Shown piece after piece: positions 31,870 through 45,751 of a stretch of 64,000 nt of DNA (position 1 is the stretch's first letter; every line of letters begins with the position of its first letter). The notes below the pieces were generated by a model that ran no database searches, had not been told where the DNA came from, and worked only from the letters and a program-made list of their open reading frames with translations. Location of the stretch: NCBI RefSeq assembly GCF_910592395.1, contig NC_088310.1, positions 10,671,501 through 10,735,500 on the forward strand, in the 5' to 3' direction. The position numbers were made by a program, and so were the translations under genes. Source of the DNA: Lineus longissimus (Eukaryota > Nemertea > Pilidiophora > Heteronemertea > Lineidae).

Positions 31870-32771
31870 AACGGAAAAAGATTGTTTTCCGCCGTAAAAC
31901 GAAAGATTCCACCACTGTACCGGCTGATGCACCACAGAGAGTGAGAGAATTTCAGACTGGCGTTAGGCAAACTGTAGCTGACAACCATGTCCACACGCTC
32001 TTGAACTTTAACGAAACGTTTGCTCAGTTGGACTTCCCTCCGATGTATACAGCTGAGACCAGAGGTACAGTAGATGTAAATGTGAAAACATCGCGAGGAA
32101 ATGCCAAACTCGGGTGCACCGTTGGATTGACAGTTGGCTCCAACGGAGAAAAACCGCCTGCTCATGTTGTTTTCAGGCAGCCGGGCTTCGTGCGTCAGAT
32201 TAGAGATTTGAACAACATTCCAGATAACGTACGGGTCACATCCTCGAGGTCTGGTTGGGAGAATGGAGAGACACTGCAACATTGGTTGGACAATGTTCTT
32301 TTCCCTTACATTGGCGATTTTGACTTTAATGACATCCTTCTGCTTTTGGACAGATTCCGACCGCATCAAGCAGAGGATTTCTGTTACCCAATGGTTGAAG
32401 CAGGCATACTGTTAGACAATATTCCTGCTAGGTGTACATCCCTGGGTCAGCCGTTAGATCTCACTATTATGAGGGGATTTAAAGCTATAATGCGAAAGTA
32501 TTGGAAGTTATGGAAATGTGATGCAACTGAGGCTGACGGAAATTGCCGCAAAATTACATTACAGGATGTACTCGGCATTATAAGTAGAGCATGGAATGAT
32601 GTAGCTCCTGAGTCTGCGGCTAAGTCATTTCAAGTGGCTGGCTTAACACCTCAACCAGATGGTCATTATCGTGATGATGTTGCAGATGATTTGTTGCTTG
32701 GTGAAAACGAATTGTCAGACTCCGATAATGATGATGATAACTTAAATTTTGACGACAACTTGGAATTGTAA
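31845..32771 (+). pseudogene. pogo-type transposase, DDE catalytic part
   Basis: It continues the transposase after the 14-bp duplication: WVTNFMKRKKIVFRRKT (end of the CENP-B domain), LLNFNETFAQLDF where the first catalytic acidic residue is expected, then ILLLLDRFRPHQAEDF (second catalytic Asp) and CTSLGQPLDLTIMRGFKAI (QPLD, third catalytic Asp). The tail is acidic (SDSDNDDDNLNFDDN). In the first motif the usual Asp of 'NxDET' is Asn-Glu (FNET), so the first catalytic residue may be altered. Apart from the frameshift there are no stops. Confidence 0.88.
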
Positions 32772-33284
32772 AACAGTTGTAGTGCAAAGTAGTGAATAAG
32801 TAAATGTTGTTAATGGCATCGGTTATGTAAGTGTTAGTTACTTTACCCCCCAAGTTAAACTTTTGGGCAAAAATCTCACATCCCCTCCCTGATTCAAATG
32901 CCACTTTTTTTAGGGTTTACCCTGTAAAAAGCTTGTAACGACATTCATTTTCCATGAAAAGCACTGGCCAGTGATCGTAGTCTTGGATGGACTTTCTGCA
33001 TGTCGGATTTCAAGCTATTAAAACTTTCTGAGTACTTGATGAAAGTGATCATAGTCAATAGGTATCAATGCCGACATGTGCAGTAGGCTCAAGTTGTCAT
33101 TATTAGCCCATTCATGCTTCTCAAAAGGAATGTAGGCCCTGCACAACCCATCTGGGCCTAAAATGCATATTATAATGACCTATTATGGACTTAGAAAATT
33201 TTAGACCAGCACCAGTTAACTAAGTACTCACTGTATATTGTCATAACAAGTTATAGTCATTTAGAAAAAAAAATCCATTTAAGA

Positions 33285-33668
33285 ATCTGCATTCCGGTTT
33301 ATCTTGTTGCCATGTCCATAGGCCGCGCCATGGCCGTCCGGTTTCCTGTGGCTGCGAAAAGGCTGTGCACCAAGGACAAAGCAAGGACCGTCGTACTGGT
33401 TGGGTCTATTTTTCTGACTGCTGCAAATATCCATTTTTTCCCACACTATATGCAGTACATCAAGGATAATACTGAACGCTATGAGGCGGAGATACTTTTT
33501 GATAACATGTCGATCAGTAGACATTTATATGTGTCTTATTTACTGCGTCGTGCATGTGTCCCTGGAAATCCCCTCCTCATATATTTATATCAAAAAGATG
33601 ACTCAACACACATTTGTATCCTTCGATGCTATAGTTGTGGTCGTCGCAGATTTTACATGTCTGTTTGA
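33285..33668 (+). CDS. Class A GPCR exon, TM3 end to TM4/ECL2
   Basis: In frame from an AG at 33282-33283: IPVYLVAMSIGRAMAVRFP covers the end of TM3 and ICL2, with the DRY box changed to GRA. VAAKRLCTKDKARTVVLVGS and TM4 (VLVGSIFLTAANIHFFP) follow, then ECL2-like HYMQYIKDNTERYEAE. The frame then runs on without a TM5 to a stop at 33668, so either a splice donor follows ECL2 or the exon is a fragment. No TM1-TM2 exon was found to its left on the same strand. The altered DRY and the lack of flanking exons make a pseudogene possible. Confidence 0.65.
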   Translation: MCIPVYLVAMSIGRAMAVRFPVAAKRLCTKDKARTVVLVGSIFLTAANIHFFPHYMQYIKDNTERYEAEILFDNMSISRHLYVSYLLRRACVPGNPLLIYLYQKDDSTHICILRCYSCGRRRFYMSV

Positions 33669-34107
33669 TTGAAATTATCCGTTCTTGACACCAATAAGAC
33701 TATTAAGCTCAGCTGGTTGCCACTATTAGTTAAAGCTGAACTGCATGAACAAAAACAGAAGCGTCCATGTTTAAAAAAGACCACCGCAAGGACACCGGAA
33801 GTGCTGGATCATGAGTGTGAATACACATACAATTACACGTAGGCCATGTCCAACCATACTGACGGAATACAATGTACATCCATGTTCGTGTGTGTGCACT
33901 GATGAAAATGAACCTGAAAGAAAATAGTTACAAGTTAGAATTATGGAAAATAGATGAGAAAAAAATCCCTTCCCCATCGAAAAAATCAACCTACAACGCT
34001 ATTTGCGGGGAGGACGTACTAGATACGCCAGCTCTCACACCCTGGACGTGAAAAATCGATACTAGGCCAAGTACAATATGAGCACGTGGACAATCGAAAG
34101 GGGCAAA
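33669..34107. other. No gene seen
   Basis: Between the GPCR exon and the Tc1 element. No coding motif on either strand. Confidence 0.5.
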
Positions 34108-34109
34108 TA

Positions 34110-35771
<1,662 letters not shown>

Positions 35772-36023
35772 TACATCCTAAAACCTTCCTAAAAGTAGAA
35801 ATATGATCTGTAAAATCACACGAACTCACAGAAAGTATATTAACCTGAACCCCATCGTGGATTATCCGATGAAAAGGAGTTTAAATACAGAGAACTCCTG
35901 CTATATTCCGTCCTGAAAGCCTCCTCACCAGATTCCGTAACGCCATGTTTTTCTTCCTCGTAGGCCTACATACGGCCTTCTTTGATCAACATGATCAACA
36001 TTACGCTATTGTGCCTAATATTA

Positions 36024-37016
36024 TCAGTGCAGTGCCCTAGTAAGCGCGCAGCGCTTTTAGGATGGGGGGGGGGGGGGCAAACCCCCTGGTTGAGAACCTG
36101 CTACAGTTCCTTCCGCCAACATTTTGTTATGATTCACAGTTTTCTCCGTGTATCTCTTTAGCAGTAACTCAACTCCATCATCATAATAGCCGGCAAAGAA
36201 ATTGAAAATGTCCCCCCCCTGAAAGGTGTCCGGACTATCATAGTCTGGCACTCTGGCAGATTCTTATGTAAAGTGCAAGTTCTATTGAACTCGCGCAACT
36301 GTCGACATGGAGAGCCCCAGCCCCCCCCCCCCCCCCCCAACCCCCGTCCTTCTGACATGTTTTAGCCAGTACATTGGGGGAAGGCCCCTCAAACCCCCTA
36401 TTGGCCTCTGAATAAGTCCTTCCGAGCTGCTTACCCCGGGGCGCTCGAGTTGAACCTCCAAACCTTCATGATGGTACAGTCCTGTGACACGTTTAACCCA
36501 GAGCGAGGAAGAGGTACTCCTCTGATGGTACCCTAACGCCAACACTCAACCATCATTACCTTTCCTTTTCACTGGCATGATCCTGGCAAGACTGCCAAGA
36601 GGTGGTACTGGTGGCTTCCTTGAGACAATTGCATGAAGTTGTACCTGGGCAACCAATTCAAGGGGTCAGGGATCAGGTTTTTCCCCCACCAACATGTTGC
36701 CGAATGGTAAATGCATAAAAAATTGGTTGGAAAGGGTTTTTGAAGGCCAAAAGATTGGAAGACACTTGACTCTTGAGGAACCTGAGACTGATGAATACAG
36801 AACCTGAGGAACAAAGAACCCTCTTCATATCTCGGAACATAAAAAGCCTGCTAGCGAATATTGATTATTCTCTAGGAAAAACCAGAAGGTCTGCAAAACC
36901 AATGGTACCCAATAAAAAACATACATTCCTCCTAAAGGTGTCTTCAGATCCCACCACGGCCCATGTGGAATTCGTTCAAAAGGTTTATTGAAATCTCAAA
37001 ATAAACTTTTTTTCCT
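36024..37016 (+). repeat. 'TCAGTGCAGTGCCC' repeat family, copy C
   Basis: It is collinear with copy B (16182), including the G/C-run palindromes and the 'ggaacataaaaagcctgcta' region. It continues after a 455-bp MITE at 37477-37560 and lacks the last roughly 120 bp of copy B. Confidence 0.8.
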
Positions 37017-37021
37017 CGAAA

Positions 37022-37476
37022 GGCCAGAGACATCTATTAGCCAGCGTGTACATTCTGTGTACATTTTAATGAATATAGGTTGGTGAAAAAAGTACACCAA
37101 GGGTGCTTTAATTCCCACCAAATTTTATATGTGTTTTGAAGAGCCTATTATCGAAATAATAGTAAAAATTAAAAACATTCCAATACCGATTGCCTGAGAA
37201 AAATTGATTTGTGTACAGCATTGCCATCAAATCGTCACTCGCGGACTGATATGGGCCTATAAGAATACAATTTCGAAACTGGCCAGTGACAAAATGTTTC
37301 CTTAAATTAATTATCAAAAAGTATATCCCTGTTATGGCCTGGCTCTCTAGATTAAGAATCCACCAAAGATTGAAGAATAAATCCACTTTCACCCATCACA
37401 GTCATGTATTTACCACAGTTTCACAGTTCAGTACGGACTATACACTTCCTCCAGTGGATGAATACATGTCTCTGCC
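37022..37476. mobile_element. 455-bp MITE inserted in repeat copy C, 5-bp TSD
   Basis: The ends are GGCCAGAGACATCTATT and, inverted, GGCAGAGACATGTATTC. CGAAA flanks both sides (37017-37021 and 37477-37481). Comparison with copy B shows the empty site 'ctcgaaacgcc', which confirms the borders. No coding content. Superfamily not assigned. Confidence 0.85.
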
Positions 37477-37569
37477 CGAAACGCCTGCCCGTTTTTTGCT
37501 TCATTAATTCGGGATTCTATCAATTTCAAGCGTCTTTTGGATATTAAAACTAAAGTCTCTAAGAGGTGT

Positions 37570-37800
37570 AGCTCTTAACTAACATATACAACTGAGAAGA
37601 CAAATCCCAAATTCAGTGCAGTGCTATAACTTACACTTTCTAAATGGAGTTTGATACGGTGCAGCGCTATATCTTGCACAACTGATCGAGAAGACAAAAT
37701 GCCAAAGTCATGTGCAGCGCTATAACATAGAATGAGTTCAGCGCTATAGCTTAACCTCGGAAGAAGGAGTTGAGTGCACATCACAGGTCGGGCTTTCCAC
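37570..37800. repeat. Diverged tandem motif array ('gcagcgctata')
   Basis: A roughly 50-95 bp module with 'gtgcagcgctata' and 'gagaagacaaa' recurs two to three times with much divergence. No gene. Confidence 0.4.
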
Positions 37801-38389
37801 ACTTGGCTTGATCATCGCATTTGATCTGTCCTTTGTTCAATTTGAGATGTTGCATTCGTGTTGCGATGCTTCTTGCTTTTGCGGCCTTGGTGTTCTGCCA
37901 GAACTAACTTTGGTTATCTTTCAAGTTGGCGCTCGCGCTTCTACAAGTTAGGTTCAGTTGGCCCTGCACAGTTTGGTTCTCAGTTTTGGTCCCTCTAGGT
38001 TCATGCACCGTTGTGCATCTTTTATCTATTTTCCTGATTTCCACGCTTTTTGGCGGGCCTTTCCGGCTGATCAGTCGGCGCATGCTCGTATTCATCTAGG
38101 GGTGGGATGTCCTGACTGGAGTGATCTTCTCTGAAAAGTTGGAAGTTATGTGAAAGCTGGCGGGCTAAATATACATTCCCCAGCAAAGCCAAAGTCGATC
38201 ACCCGGGAATGTCCGTGATGAGTAGTTGTGCATTAGGATCATTTATATACTGGATATACCCATACACCTAGTATGGATTTGAATATCTAGTTGCCAACCC
38301 CAATGCACAAATCGAAAGCGAGGCATTTTCTGCTGACACCGCAGGCTGCGCGCACTTCTAACAAAGTGTCCAGAGATCCGTATACAATA
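37801..38389. other. No firm gene; one short acidic minus-strand frame
   Basis: At about 38026-38150 (minus) a frame reads EDHSSQDIPPLDEYEHAPTD and QPERPAKKRGNQENR before a TAG. It has coding-like composition, but there is no start, splice site or recognised family. Confidence 0.3.
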
Positions 38390-38720
38390 TATTCGGACGA
38401 AAAAGTCTAAACACAATTCAATCAAAGGCCTCCGCACTGTTTCGGTAAGGCTTTTATTCAAAACATGGTAATGGTAAGATAGCTTTACCAGAGTCTTTCA
38501 AATACATTTACAAGACTCTGGATTGAGAAACATAAGAATGTATGTTGAGACCAACCTGGCGATCAACCGAGGAAATTAGAGTGATGTGTTGGCGTAGATT
38601 ATTTCTATAGTTTGGTAAATTGATCTCTGCATTACCATGTTTTAATGAAAACCTTACCGATACAGTTTCGGAAGCCAGTGCCAAGCGCTCGGCTCATGTC
38701 CACACTTCTTCGTCCGAATA
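38390..38720. repeat. Imperfect inverted repeat, about 90-bp arms (MITE-like)
   Basis: The left arm (about 38390-38475) and right arm (about 38628-38720) pair: 'ttcggacgaa', 'ctgtttcggtaaggct' and 'ttttattcaaaacatggtaa' match their complements in the right arm in inverted order. The loop is about 150 bp. No target duplication was resolved. Confidence 0.65.
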
Positions 38721-39641
38721 TAAAATTGACTATTATAAACTCCGGTTCTGACCAAGAGCCGAGGCATCAGGTGCACTGCCGGCTGCACTGCAGTCATTGC
38801 AGACGACACTCTATGGGGATTACACAGTCACTCAGTTAATTAAAGAAGTCAATTTATTGACGTTACTTTAGACCATGTTATTGCCACAATCAATAGAAGG
38901 AGTATCTTTTCCCGTGCCAAACAAGAATCAATGTGGAAACCAGGAGATCGGGCATTTTATTTGACATAGCACCCACGTGGTTGAGGGGTATATTATGCTA
39001 TCAAAATAACTCTTGGCATAGGGTTTTCCTTCCAGAAATAACGTAACCATGAAAACTGGGTGGCTCAACAATATGGTGGTAAATAACAACGTCAACGGGT
39101 TTATATTAGCGCGGTGTATGTTTGGATGTCGAATGGCTCATGTATGGACACAAGGTTCTTGTAGCTTGCTCTTACCAGCAGGGCAAACTTCGAACAACGC
39201 TAGTTCTTTCCTGCCTGTCGTGAATATGTCCCCAAATAAAACTGGAGGTGGACCTTGAAAGAGGCCTCCCCAGGCTGATAATGCCAATCGGTGATGAGAC
39301 GACACCTTGAGACGACACGTATACAGAGGATTCTCCAGACAGAGTCACAGCCAACAAGATGAACTTTTTATGATGAGCGCTATATATCTAGCCTGCAGCT
39401 GGCTGTGAATTTGTCACCGATTCTGGCCACTGCACCGTGATTTATCGAAACTTGGGAACACGTCTTTCAAATACATCAGCCAATTCATGGACAAGATGTC
39501 ATTAAAAAATTCGAAGTCGTATTATCCGTCTTTTACACGGATCTATCGCTAGATAAGATAGCTGAAATTCAGTCTCAATGCCTAATCGTACAGTCGAACA
39601 CCTGAAAGGTGCACTGTCCATGTACTACAGATTAATTGATG
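38721..39641. other. No gene seen
   Basis: Short frames only (39049-39357), without motif support. Confidence 0.5.
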
Positions 39642-39643
39642 TA

Positions 39644-40601
39644 CAGTCCTTCAAAAAAGTAAATGGACACACAAAAATCAAATTTTCTTGAAAACGGCTG
39701 GTGATAAATCGATGCGGTTTGCTGCATTTGATAGGGCATTTAGTTGTGCATCATGATATCTACCAATTTGCTATTTTACCTATAAGTCAATTTTTTCGAT
39801 TTATGAAAGGTCCCAAAATCAACTTTTTTATCACGCATTTTTTGGGGGCAAATTTTATATTGACTGGAAGCTTCTGTTGAGTTATGAGTGAATATCTAAG
39901 AAATTCCACAGTTTTCACTTGAATCTGCAACTTATTAACCCATTTGTGCAAAAGGGTTTTGTTACCCAGTCTTCTACTGCGGAGATGCCCCCTTGATATT
40001 ATTCACCTGGCCCAGACAACCGGAATCATGTCACCATTTCAATGGCCTTGTTTAATATGCCTATGAATAGCTCTCCCAGGCCTGGATTTGGCAGCTGGAC
40101 AATGGGTTCACCAATATTACTTTACCCTCGCGTTTACAATACATCAATGTTAGCAACATTTCCACCCCCATTCAAAACCTCAGCCAATAAGGAATTAACA
40201 CTCGGGCTGCATGTTGAAACTGACATAATTGGCTATGGTCGACTTCTCCAAAGTAATTCCAAAGTCAATAAACAAGGTGCAAAATTTTGACATAAAATGC
40301 TGTTTTCCCACCAATTACACAAGATATTTTCATCACCTTGATGGGGACGTGGGTTTTTCATCATGGTGATTCATCCTATCAAGAAAAAGTACGAAAAAAA
40401 TCGGAAACGAAAAAGTTGATTTTGGGGCCTTTTGTAAATCAATAAAAGTCGGTATTAGATAAAATGGCTAATTTTGATGTGGTAGATACCATGATGCACA
40501 ACTACATGTCCTATCAAATGCAGCAAACCGCATCGATTTATCACCAGCCGTTTTCAAGAAAATTTGATTTTTGTGTGTCCATTTACTTTTTTGAAGGACT
40601 G
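39644..40601. mobile_element. Tc1/mariner-type MITE with long TIRs
   Basis: TIRs of about 130 bp or more start CAGTCCTTCAAAAAAGTAAA at 39644 and, inverted, end at 40601. TA lies on both sides (39642-39643 and 40602-40603). Homology between the arms extends inward ('gatttatgaaaggtcccaaa' against 'tttggggccttttgtaaatc'). The 958-bp interior has no transposase, so it is non-autonomous. Confidence 0.9.
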
Positions 40602-40632
40602 TACAATCACAGAAAATGTTGGGGTTGGATAG

Positions 40633-40787
40633 TGCAGTATCCATGCACCATATTTCATGGAACACAGTATAGTTAAAGTACTGCCATCGATGTTAAGCTT
40701 GAGAAACTAGAAATATATACTCCGTTCGATTTGTTGATATTCCGAGTCGTGTTCTGTTCTTAGAAGCCTCATAGGACAGACATTTCA
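40633..40787 (+). repeat. 5' LTR of Mag-like gypsy
   Basis: 155 bp, starting TGCAGTATCCATGCACC and ending GACAGACATTTCA. Five substitutions against the 3' LTR. Confidence 0.95.
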
Positions 40788-40977
40788 ATGGCGACGAGAA
40801 AAAATGAAAGCATAAAGTAACAGAGAAGGTACAGAACCCCGAGTCCAACCACTTTGAATGCCGTAGTGCCCGAGAAACCCGATCGAAAAAATCGCCCAAG
40901 AACGGCGAGACACCGCACGTGCACGGCGCCATATTTAGTACATAGAAGCACTACAGTACACAGCAGCATACAGCAGT

Positions 40978-43900
40978 ATGGCGGAACCCGAACCGGCAGT
41001 AGTCAATGTCCACGTTGTGGCAGAATCGAGAAATTTGAAGGCAGCGACATTCGTGATCCCCACAGACCCGTTGGAGAAAGGAAAAGCATGGGAGGACTGG
41101 GCAGAAGAGATAGAGAGAGAGTTTAGATTTTTCAAGATTGAGCAACCACAGGACAAAGCAGATGCTCTGATTATCTACGGTGGAACAGAGATAGCACAGC
41201 TTGCTAAAAGCCTTCCAGATCCAGCGGACGGTGATGTCTACGTTAAGCTGAAGGGGAAGTTGAACGGTTATTTCACGCCAAAGAAGAACAAGCACCATGC
41301 ACGCTACGTTTTTCTCAGGATGAAACCGAATAGTGGAGAGAGCACAAGTGGTTATGCAGCCAGACTCCGAGATAAAGCTAGGCAATGTGATTTTGGTGGA
41401 GACATGGACGATCGTATCCCAGAGCACATGATCCAGACCATCGAAGACAAAACCTTGGTAAAGAAGGCAATCACTAAAACGTGGAACTTGGGACAGCTTC
41501 TCAAGGAGGCCGCAGAGATGGAGGCACTAAAACACCAAGTCAAAGACATGAAGCATGCAGAGGTACTACAGAAAGCAGGCAGAGTACAATCGCAACAGCA
41601 GCATCGTAAATTTTCGTCAAGAAATCGCAGTGATCAGCCAGAAAAACATGCAAAGAAACCCAACAGCAGCCCCAAAGACAAATGTGACTACTGTGGATTG
41701 TCCGGAGTACATGAGCCCGGGAAAGGTTGTCCAGCATATGGAAAAACCTGTAATAAATGCGGCAGAAAACATCACTTTGCGTCAGTATGTCGACAAGATC
41801 AAGCCCAGGGGAAAAGCAAACCGACAAGCCAACCTAAGAGAGGGAAGAGCAAAATCAAGAAAGCGTCAGGGGAAGTTGAAGACAGCACCAGTTCAGATGA
41901 TGAATTCATCAAACACCTCACCATCAAGCGCGTGAATAATGAGCCCAGCAGAGATCGACTCATCACTCTGAGAATGGGGGATGTCAACATCGACATGGAG
42001 CCTGACAGCGGTGCAGATGTGAACATTATGGATGAACATCAGTTCAAAGCCTTGGTTCATAGATCGAAGATTAAACCTACCTTGATGGCAAGCAAAGTCA
42101 AACTCAGCACCCTGCAGCATGATCTGAGTGTTAAAGGAGAATTGCATACAGAGTTAAGCAACAAGTCACACAGCAAATCCTGCACAGTTGTAGTGATCAA
42201 GGGACACGTCAACTCAGCTCCGTTGATAGGAAGAAGCACACTGCTTGATTTAGGAATGCTGAAGATAGACCCAGAGGGAAAAATCGAATGCAAGGTCAAC
42301 AGTATCAAAGAACGGGATGCAATGCAGAGGATCATCGATGAATTCAAAGAGAAAGGCATTTTCACTGGCATTGGGAAAATCGAAGACAAGAAGAACAACA
42401 AGGAAATTTTTGCCAAGTTTCACATGAAGCCAGGGACGACTCCAGTGATCCAGAAGCCGAGAAATCTACCCTACTACCTGCAGCGACCACTCAAGCACTG
42501 GTTAGATAAGGGAGTAGACGGTGACATTTTTGAGAAAGTACCGGAAGACGAGCCAGTACAGTGGTGTTCCCCACTTGTAGTCCAGCCAAAGCCAAAGTTT
42601 ACTAAGATCGACAAAGACAAGTTAGAGTCACATATGACTAGAGCCAGCGTCGACCTGAGAATTCCAAATGAGTTCATGGAAAGAAGTCGCATCACTCAAG
42701 CACCAGTGGTAGAGGATTTCACCCACAGATTCCACGACTGTCGAATTTGGAGCAAGCTAGACCTCAGGCAAAGTTACCATCAACTTATGCTACATCCAGA
42801 ATCAAGATCGATTGCAACATTTAGCAGCCCATGGGGTAACTATCGCCCGAAAAGACTTGTTTTCGGAGCTAGAGCATCACAGGACTCATTTGATGAGGCG
42901 ATGCAGCGTATTTTTGGAAACATACCAAGATGTCTGAACCAGAGGGATGATCTTCTGATTGGAGCTGTCGATTGGAAGGAGCATAATGAGACGCTGAGAT
43001 CTGTCTTCCAGAGAGGATTAGAGTACGGTATTACCTTCAACTTGGAGAAATGCGAGTTTGGTTTGGACCACATCAAGTTCTATGGTTATGAATTTGGACA
43101 AACAGGACTCAAGCCAGCCCAGGAGAAAGTTGAAGCAATCAAGAAATGCGGGACACCAACCTCGAAAACAGCTGTGAGAAGTTTCCTGGGAATGACTGGT
43201 TACCTGTCGAAGTTCATACCGCGCTATACATCCCTTACCAAGCCTTTGCGAGACCTCACACACAAAGAGGCCAAGTTCAAATGGGGAAAAGAAGAAAGCC
43301 AAGCATTCGAAGCATTGAAGGATAGCATATCAAGCAGCAGCACAGTCGCATTCTTCAATCCAAAGCTCCCCATAATGGTAAGATGCGAAGCCAGTTACAA
43401 TGAAGGATTGTCAGCAGCATTGGTCCAGAAGACAGAAAAGGGATGGCAGCCTGTCCACTTCATCAGCCGCACTCTCACGGACACAGAAAGAAGATACAGC
43501 CAGACCGAGAAGGACGCTCTATCGATAAAATGGGCAAAGAACAGATTCCGAATTTACCTGTTAGGAGCGCCAAGGTTTAGAATTGTAACAGCCCACAAGC
43601 CACTGTTACCACTATTCAACAAGGCGACTGCGAAACTGCCACCAAGAATTGAGAGATGTGTAATGGACATGCAAGATGTTGAATTTGAGCTCGAGTACCA
43701 GCCTGGGAAAGATGAACAAGACCCTCTTGATTTTCTGTCGAGACACCCACTTCCAACAACCGGCAATGACAACACTGAGAAAACAGTCAAGTATACCATA
43801 ACAGCACAGCATGCAGTCGTCATCGATAGAATTAAAGAAGAAACCAGAAAAGATAGTCAACTGCAGAAGCTGAAAGATGTCATCAGAACCAGCAGCTGGG

Positions 43901-45339
43901 ACAAATACAGACAAGATCCGATGATACAGCCATTCTACCATGTCAGAGATGAGCTATTTGAGGCAGAAGATCTAATCTTCAAATCGGACCAGATAGTCAT
44001 GCCAACAAGCCTACAGAGGAAGATTGTCAACACAGCACACTCTATGGGACACCTGGGGATGACCAAAACAAAACAGATGCTGAGAGCCAAGTACTGGTTT
44101 CCGCATATGAACGCCATTACAGAGCAGATAATCGGCCAGTGTATGGAATGCCAGGTTACAACCAAGTCACATCGCCAGGAACCTGTCAAGATGACAGAGA
44201 TACCCAAGAAGCCATGGGAAGCCGTAGCTACTGATTTTGGTGGACCATACCCAGACGGTCACTAGAATCTGGTTGTCATCGACAAGAGGTCAAGATACCC
44301 TGAAGCTGAGAAGGTTGCATCAACAAGTGCTAAATCTACCATCGAGAAGCTGCGTAAGATGTTTGCCACACACGGAGTGCCACGGCAGTTAGATTCCGAT
44401 AATGGACCGCCCTTCACGTCAGAAGCTTTTCGACAATTTGCGGAGGAAGAAGGTTTTGATCACCATAAAGTGACACCACTCCATGCGAGGGCTAATGGCG
44501 AGGCAGAGAGTTTCATGAAGATGCTTAACAAGATCGAGCAGATCTGCCATCTACAAAATTTATCGGGAGCAGACAGAGAACAAGCCATACAGAATATGCT
44601 GGTAGCATATCGATCCACGCCACATATATGGATCGGTGTGTCACCCTATCAAGCCATGATGAACCGGGACGTCCGCACGAAACTTGACTACTTTGAGCCA
44701 GCACAACCTGAAGACGATCCAATAGCGGAGACAGACAGGGCCTACAAGGAGAAAATCCAACGTCAGTCAACTAATCGCAACACGAGAAGACACAGTTTTG
44801 TCGTGGGAGATTACGTATTGGTGAAGCAGCCAAAACGTAATAAATGGTCAACGGCATACGAACCTGCATTCTACATTATCTTTAGAATCGATGGATCCAG
44901 TATTGCCGCCAGAAGAACGCCCGACGGGAAAGAAATCTACAGAGATTCCAGCCATTTTAAACTAGCCAACGCCATCGTACAGAACAATCAGCCAGACATC
45001 GAGTACAACGCAATACCGGATGCTGATACTGATGGGCGAGAGGAGATGTTACGAGAGATGAATGATTCGTCTCCAGATTCCGCTAATTCGTCTCCAAATG
45101 CAGGGGAAAACCTCCATGACGTCGAACCAAACGCAGATACGAATGATTCGTCGGGCACTGAACATGAAACGAGACAACCAACGACATCTCATCGCAGTGC
45201 CACGACATCTCAATCATCGGGCGCTGAAAACGTCAACCAGCAACCTACGAATACAACTGATCGTCGTAGCGCCACACCGCGGAAACTGCCAGCTCGAGAA
45301 CGTAAACGACCAAAGCATCTCGAGGACTATGTCTGTTAA
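40978..45339 (+). pseudogene. Gag-pol polyprotein with one in-frame stop in integrase
   Basis: One frame of 1,454 codons, interrupted only by TAG at 44263-44265. Order: gag (WEDWAEEIEREFRFFKI, residues about 38-55); a nucleocapsid with one atypical knuckle (CDYCGLSGVHEPGKGC) and one CCHC (CNKCGRKHHFASVC); a protease with the DSGA active site (MEPDSGADVNIMD); and an RT with KLDLRQSYHQL and the active site CLNQRDDLLIGA (the QRDD form usual in Mag-like elements). RNase H follows (YNEGLSAALVQKTEKGW; LDFLSRHPL), then integrase zinc (HSMGHLGMTKTKQML ... CMEC) and core D (ATDFGG), D (LDSDNGPPFTSEAF) and E (NGEAESFMKM). The stop falls just after PYPDGH, between the first and second catalytic Asp. Gag and pol share one frame with no visible frameshift site. 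Expressed from its LTR, it would make the reverse transcription proteins but a truncated integrase. Confidence 0.95.
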
Positions 45340-45751
45340 CTGATTCAATGAAGGACATTGTTAATTCGATTGGATGTGATTTCATTGTGTAGATCTGAGC
45401 TTAGCCTGAAAAATAATACTAGTGTAGTATTAGGATTTGGGTGCAGGCGGATCGCTGCCCTTGTCCTAATCAAAATTTAGTCTAATCATTAGTGTTTAAA
45501 TGTAGCGCAATCAGTTAAATACTTAAACATAGGGTGTAGGCGGATCGCTGCCCTATTTACTATGCTGAGCTCAGAGGAAAATAATTGTGACAAATAGTGC
45601 AGAATCCTTGAATCTTGGATTTAGGTAATTTTATTGTTGGACTTACATTTGTTGGACTTACATTTGAATTGTGTTGGACAATTTTACTAATATTGAGGTT
45701 GAATATTTTGGACTGAATGCAACAGTAGGTTTTGACCAAAATGGGGAGGAA
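45340..45751 (+). other. 3' untranslated region and polypurine tract of Mag-like gypsy
   Basis: It holds two copies of 'aggcggatcgctgccct' (about 45445 and 45538), a short doubled 'tgttggacttacattt', and the polypurine tract at 45738-45751. No ORF. Confidence 0.8.

Larger units (their letters stand above)
30997..33233 (+). mobile_element. pogo-type (Tc1/mariner superfamily) DNA transposon
   Basis: TIRs of about 50 bp start CAGTGACTACTTAGTTAACT at 30997 and, inverted, CAGTGAGTACTTAGTTAACT ending at 33233. Both are flanked by TA (30995-30996 and 33234-33235). The length of 2,237 bp and the CAGTG terminus are typical of pogo-like elements. It encodes a CENP-B-like/DDE transposase with a single frameshift. 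Confidence 0.92.

Noticed and set aside
36067-36345. Long G and C runs (also near 14886, 16470, 47221, 50603, 55997, 56118) as functional G-quadruplexes
   Set aside because: Most belong to the TCAGTG repeat family or are simple homopolymers of uncertain length; no independent evidence of function.
40951-44770. Many minus-strand ORFs within the gypsy gag-pol
   Set aside because: Shadows of the 1,454-codon plus-strand frame, which carries all the domain motifs.
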